Source: CAZJAD01 sp964543855 (GTDB taxonomy: Bacteria; Electryoneota; RPQS01; DYHQ01). From it: a stretch of DNA of 10,794 bases. Made by a program: the position numbers and the translations under genes. The notes under the pieces were generated by a model, which was given only the letters and a program-made list of their open reading frames with translations, ran no database searches and was not told the DNA's origin. Positions 7,550-10,794 of this stretch are shown one piece after another; the stretch's first letter is position 1, and each line of letters begins with the position of its first letter. Location: positions 1-10,794 of the forward strand of contig CAZJAD010000076.1 in the NCBI GenBank assembly GCA_964543855.1, written 5' to 3'.

Positions 7550-9217
7550 GTGAGTTCGCGGTTATCGGTCACTGTTTGCAGCCTGTGCGTGATTCTGCTC
7601 GCGGGCGTTTGTACACCTGCTCTCGCCAGTGTGAGTGACACATTGACGCAGTACAGTTGGGTAAGCGTACTTCCGCCTCTGGTGGCCATCGGTCTGGCTC
7701 TCGTGCTCCGTCAGGTCATCGTGGCTTTACTCGTCGGGGTATGGCTCGGTGCAACGCTCCTTCATTCCGGCAATGCGGTCCTGGGGCTCATGCGAACGCT
7801 CGACACCTATCTCATCGGTGCACTCGCGCACACCGACCATGCCGCAATTCTGCTCTTCAGCCTGACTCTGGGTGGCATGGTCGCGATCATCTCGCGATCC
7901 GGGGGAACGAGCGGACTGGTTTCGGGCCTCGTGCGTCGCGCGCGCACGCCACGCAGCGCGCAAATCCTGACATGGCTCGCCGGTCTGGTTGTCTTTTTCG
8001 ATGACTATGCCAACGCTCTGCTCGTTGGTCATGCGATGCGACCCCTCTGTGACCGTCTTCGGATTTCCCGTGAGAAACTCTCCTATATCGTGGATTCCAC
8101 ATCAGCGCCCGTGGCCTCGTTCGCGATTATCTCCACCTGGATCGGCTTTGAAATCGGGCTCATCGGAGACAGCTATCACTCCGTCAGCATCGATGTGAAT
8201 CCATATTGGGTTTTCATTCAGACGATTCCATACCGGTTCTACGCGGTTCTCGCCTTGATTCTGGTCGTTCTGGTCGCCTGGCTATCACGAGATATCGGCT
8301 CTATGTGGAAGGCTGAGGTCCGGGCGCGAAAAACCGGCGAGCTTTTGCGGGCCAATGCGGTGCCTCTCTCGGGTCTGGATCGCATCGAATCTGCCGATGC
8401 GCGTGAAGTCTCCGGCCCCGCTTATTACGCATGGGTTCCTGTCGCGGTTGTTATTCTGTTGACACTCTTCGGGCTCTATTTCGATGGCCGAGCGCGGGTC
8501 GGCGAATCACCGGCTGCACTGCACGAAATCATCGGCCGGGCGAACTCATTCCATGTTCTCATGTGGGCGGCGTTTGGTGGGGCTGTGACGGCGGGACTGC
8601 TCCCTCTTCTGGGAGGTCGGATGAAGGTGCGCGGCGTTCTGGATGCCTTCGTCGCGGGCGTGCAATCCATGAATATCGCGGCAATCATTCTGCTTCTTGC
8701 TTGGGCTTTGGGTCAACTGTGTCAAGACATGCACACAGCCGAAACGGTCATCGGTTGGGCACGCCCTATTCTGTCTCCACACTTGTTGCCAGCGGTGGTC
8801 TTCGTCATCGCGGCACTGACCTCCTTCGCCACGGGCAGCTCATGGGGAACGATGGCGATTCTCTTCCCGATCGCTGTGCCAGCTGCGCAGAGTATGGCAC
8901 CGGGGACTGTCGTCGACGGACTTTTCGTGCCGAATGTCATTCACATCGCGACCATTGGTGCAGTACTCACGGGTTCAATCTTTGGCGATCATTGTTCCCC
9001 CATTTCCGACACGACGATTCTCTCCTCCATGGCCTCGGGTTCCGATCACGTTGACCATGTGAAGACACAAATTCCTTATGCCATGGCGGCGGCCCTGATC
9101 GCCCTCTTCGCCGGTTACCTGCCCAGTGGATGGGGAATCTCGCCCTGGATCTGTCTGACGGTCGGAACAGGAATCTTACTTGGCTGGCTCCGGATTTTTG
9201 GCAGGAAGGTGCCATAG
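7550..9217 (+). CDS. NhaC-family Na+/H+ antiporter (membrane transporter)
   Basis: This 555-residue inner-membrane protein belongs to the NhaC group of ion/proton antiporters, which typically exchange sodium for protons; some relatives exchange organic acids, so the substrate is not certain. It has about 11-13 hydrophobic segments, for example near residues 37-72, 98-118, 137-160, 183-205, 225-246, 293-310, 335-355, 370-390, 410-445, 459-480 and 508-548. Family motifs within the membrane are FFDDYAN (149-155), DSTSAPVAS (182-190), TGSSWGT (428-434) and GDHCSPISDTT (479-489), which supply the polar residues expected in the transport path. The first 26 residues look like a cleavable signal peptide ending in PALA before SVSD. 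The gene starts with GTG behind AAGGAG, is divergent from pfkA across 270 bases, and ends at a two-way terminator, so it is probably a single-gene unit. Confidence 0.88.
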   Translation: MSSRLSVTVCSLCVILLAGVCTPALASVSDTLTQYSWVSVLPPLVAIGLALVLRQVIVALLVGVWLGATLLHSGNAVLGLMRTLDTYLIGALAHTDHAAILLFSLTLGGMVAIISRSGGTSGLVSGLVRRARTPRSAQILTWLAGLVVFFDDYANALLVGHAMRPLCDRLRISREKLSYIVDSTSAPVASFAIISTWIGFEIGLIGDSYHSVSIDVNPYWVFIQTIPYRFYAVLALILVVLVAWLSRDIGSMWKAEVRARKTGELLRANAVPLSGLDRIESADAREVSGPAYYAWVPVAVVILLTLFGLYFDGRARVGESPAALHEIIGRANSFHVLMWAAFGGAVTAGLLPLLGGRMKVRGVLDAFVAGVQSMNIAAIILLLAWALGQLCQDMHTAETVIGWARPILSPHLLPAVVFVIAALTSFATGSSWGTMAILFPIAVPAAQSMAPGTVVDGLFVPNVIHIATIGAVLTGSIFGDHCSPISDTTILSSMASGSDHVDHVKTQIPYAMAAALIALFAGYLPSGWGISPWICLTVGTGILLGWLRIFGRKVP

Positions 9218-9231
9218 CCAGAAGCGATCGA

Positions 9232-9270
9232 AAAAAAAGAGGCGTCGACATCATCGAAGCCTCTTTTTTT
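9232..9270. terminator. Bidirectional terminator between convergent genes
   Basis: A run of A and GAGGC (A7GAGGC, 9232-9243) pairs with GCCTC and seven T (9259-9270), and a small inner TCGA/TCGA pairing (9245-9248 with 9254-9257) lies inside the loop. Each strand therefore reads a GC stem followed by a U-tract. It starts 14 bases after the antiporter stop and lies 51 bases past the stop of the minus-strand gene, so it can end transcripts from both sides. Confidence 0.85.
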
Positions 9271-9321
9271 GTTCGGATACCTGAAGAGAAAGCTGCTGCA
9301 GGCGTGCCGCGCCTCCTCGGC

Positions 9322-10794
9322 TCAGTTCGAGGATCTCACAATGAAAAAGAGCTTGGCGTCACTTGCTGGCAGCGTGAAGGTCGTCTCGGCCGTCGTGCCT
9401 TCAAGATTCGTGAAAGGTCCAGATGGATCTGTGGCACTGTAGACTTTGTAGGCCGGTGCTCCGGTCGAACTCCAGGTGAGAACGAGATTCGTCCCGTCGG
9501 TACAGATACACAAATCTTCAACTGGATCCAGAGGTGGGCCCCCAGGCATGCCAATCACGGCGAAATCGTCCATATACCATCCTTCCATCGCGCCACCGGC
9601 ATCGCTGCCGAAACGGAACCGGAATTGCACGCTCTGCCCCGCATAGGCATCGAGACTGGCACTCACTTCGGTCCAGCCGATGTCTCCCGAATAGCACCGG
9701 GTCGCGCAATCAAAGGGACCCGAGTAAGGGCTACCACCACCGGCCGTGCAACGCGTTGACTTGTTGTAGCTCGGGCTGAGCAGAAGCAACTGCTCCCACT
9801 CTCCTCCCTCCACGGAGACATCCACCACACCCGCATCGTAAGCCGAATCCGGGTAGTACCCCGAAACCTCCGCCTGAATCCAGTGCCAGAAGGTGAGCGT
9901 CCCTTCGGAGCCGATCAGAATCGCCGGACTGACAAGGCCGCCGTAGGCATGACTGGCATAAGTCCCCGTACCGGTATCGCCAAACTTCCACGCATGACCG
10001 GGACTGTGGTTCATCTCAGTCGACAAATGCCACTGATCAACCCAACCGGCTTCCAGCTCGCCGTGGGTCCAGTCGCCAACACCGGATTCCATATCGTCGG
10101 AGAAGATAACACCCAAAACGGAGAAGTCATAAACATCGCTGCTGTCCGTATTCTGATTCTCCGAAGAGTCAGTTGCTTCCACATAGTAGTAGACCGTCGT
10201 TCCAGCCGGATAACCTCCGAATGAGGCCGTCCAGATGTTGTCCCCCTCATAGACCATCGCCTGAGAAAAGAAGTCATTGCCGTTAAAGCCGTGATAGAAG
10301 GTGGCGCTGGCCACTCCGGAGTAGTCCCTGATCGTCGCCGCCAAAACATAAGGCCCGATATCGTCCATCGTGTCCCCGAGCGGCGTAAAGGAGATATTCG
10401 GCGGCCATTCGTCCGGACCCTCATGGAACACGAGAACATCGGCAGTGTAGGTCAGTCTGTTGAAGGTGGTCACCGTCAATGTAATGTATTCGCCCACCGG
10501 CAGCATGCCCTCGATGGGGATAACGGCCGAGCCTGTGATGTCTGTGTAGGCCGAGCCGAAAAGCTCGCCTTCGTAGGACAAAGCGCAAAGCGCTCTTTCT
10601 TCGCCAGCCACCGCAACATCGAACTCGGTCTGGTCGATGTAGACTTCATTGGCGTGGCTGACGGACATAGCTGAAGGGATTGCTGTGCGCAACTGAACCG
10701 ACGGGTCTCCGAAGATGTGCCATGTGTTGAACATGTCCACACCGTCTTGGTCATTGATGTCTATCATCAGGCACGAGCCGTTGTAGCAGATGCC
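9322..10794 (-). CDS. Secreted multidomain protein, C-terminal part, gingipain-like (peptidase C25 related), 5' end beyond window
   Basis: The frame is open to the window edge, so only the last 490 residues are seen; the ATG at 10767 is internal. Counting from that Met, the first ~27 residues (WHIFGDPSVQLRT at 16-28) resemble the end of a C25 (gingipain-type) cysteine peptidase domain. Residues about 30-115 fit the Ig-like domain that follows it in gingipains (ALCALSYEGELFGSA near 59-73). Residues about 118-217 look like a second Ig-like module with YYYVEATDSS (193-202). Residues about 222-408, from DDMESG to WYMDDFAVIG, resemble a MAM or jelly-roll beta sandwich, with three Cys at 340-358. 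The last 70 residues are fibronectin-III-like and end without an obvious sorting signal. The catalytic His and Cys would lie outside the window, so peptidase activity is inferred only. The protein is probably exported. It could instead be a non-catalytic surface protein sharing these modules. Confidence 0.68.
   Translation of the reverse strand, partial: GICYNGSCLMIDINDQDGVDMFNTWHIFGDPSVQLRTAIPSAMSVSHANEVYIDQTEFDVAVAGEERALCALSYEGELFGSAYTDITGSAVIPIEGMLPVGEYITLTVTTFNRLTYTADVLVFHEGPDEWPPNISFTPLGDTMDDIGPYVLAATIRDYSGVASATFYHGFNGNDFFSQAMVYEGDNIWTASFGGYPAGTTVYYYVEATDSSENQNTDSSDVYDFSVLGVIFSDDMESGVGDWTHGELEAGWVDQWHLSTEMNHSPGHAWKFGDTGTGTYASHAYGGLVSPAILIGSEGTLTFWHWIQAEVSGYYPDSAYDAGVVDVSVEGGEWEQLLLLSPSYNKSTRCTAGGGSPYSGPFDCATRCYSGDIGWTEVSASLDAYAGQSVQFRFRFGSDAGGAMEGWYMDDFAVIGMPGGPPLDPVEDLCICTDGTNLVLTWSSTGAPAYKVYSATDPSGPFTNLEGTTAETTFTLPASDAKLFFIVRSSN

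Noticed and set aside
8431..9054. 207-codon open frame on the plus strand inside the antiporter gene
   Set aside because: It lies in another frame of a clear membrane-protein gene, shows no recognisable protein features and no ribosome binding site; it is a by-product of GC-rich coding DNA.
9130..9759. 209-codon open frame on the plus strand crossing the convergent gap
   Set aside because: It runs through the end of the antiporter gene, the two-way terminator and the antisense of the secreted-protein gene, which a real gene would not be expected to do.

Overview
This roughly 10.8 kb bacterial window is ordinary chromosomal core sequence at its left and centre, with a less common secreted protein at the right edge. 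It holds five complete genes and one gene cut by the window end. No tRNA, rRNA, CRISPR array, insertion sequence, phage gene or obvious defence system was seen. The moderately GC-rich DNA, an ATP-type PfkA, a GlgP of the DUF3417 type and a gingipain-like (C25) secreted protein fit a Gram-negative-type lineage, perhaps in or near the FCB superphylum or one of its candidate phyla. That placement is inference; no marker gene here decides it.

Layout from left to right: (1) clpC (+), an AAA+ unfoldase of the ClpCP protease, with a good Shine-Dalgarno, a possible sigma70-type promoter and a strong downstream hairpin terminator. (2) ogt (+), a DNA repair alkyltransferase, also closed by a hairpin terminator. 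(3) A minus-strand pair, pfkA then glgP, reading leftwards and converging on ogt. Its likely promoter lies upstream of pfkA and has an extended -10 element. (4) A divergent gene (+) for an NhaC-family cation/proton antiporter, with a signal-peptide-like N-terminus. (5) A symmetrical, two-way terminator in the convergent gap. (6) On the minus strand, the C-terminal part of a secreted multidomain protein whose N-terminus lies beyond the right end of the window.

The pfkA-glgP pair makes metabolic sense. GlgP releases glucose-1-phosphate from stored alpha-glucan, and PfkA commits the resulting hexose phosphate to glycolysis; the mutase and isomerase in between are not in this window. ClpC and Ogt are stress and repair proteins but each has its own terminator, so they look like single-gene units. 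I found no convincing undescribed system. The items most worth a second look are the partial C25-like protein with its beta-sandwich modules and no recognisable sorting tail, the apparent signal peptide on the antiporter, and the pfkA-glgP unit.
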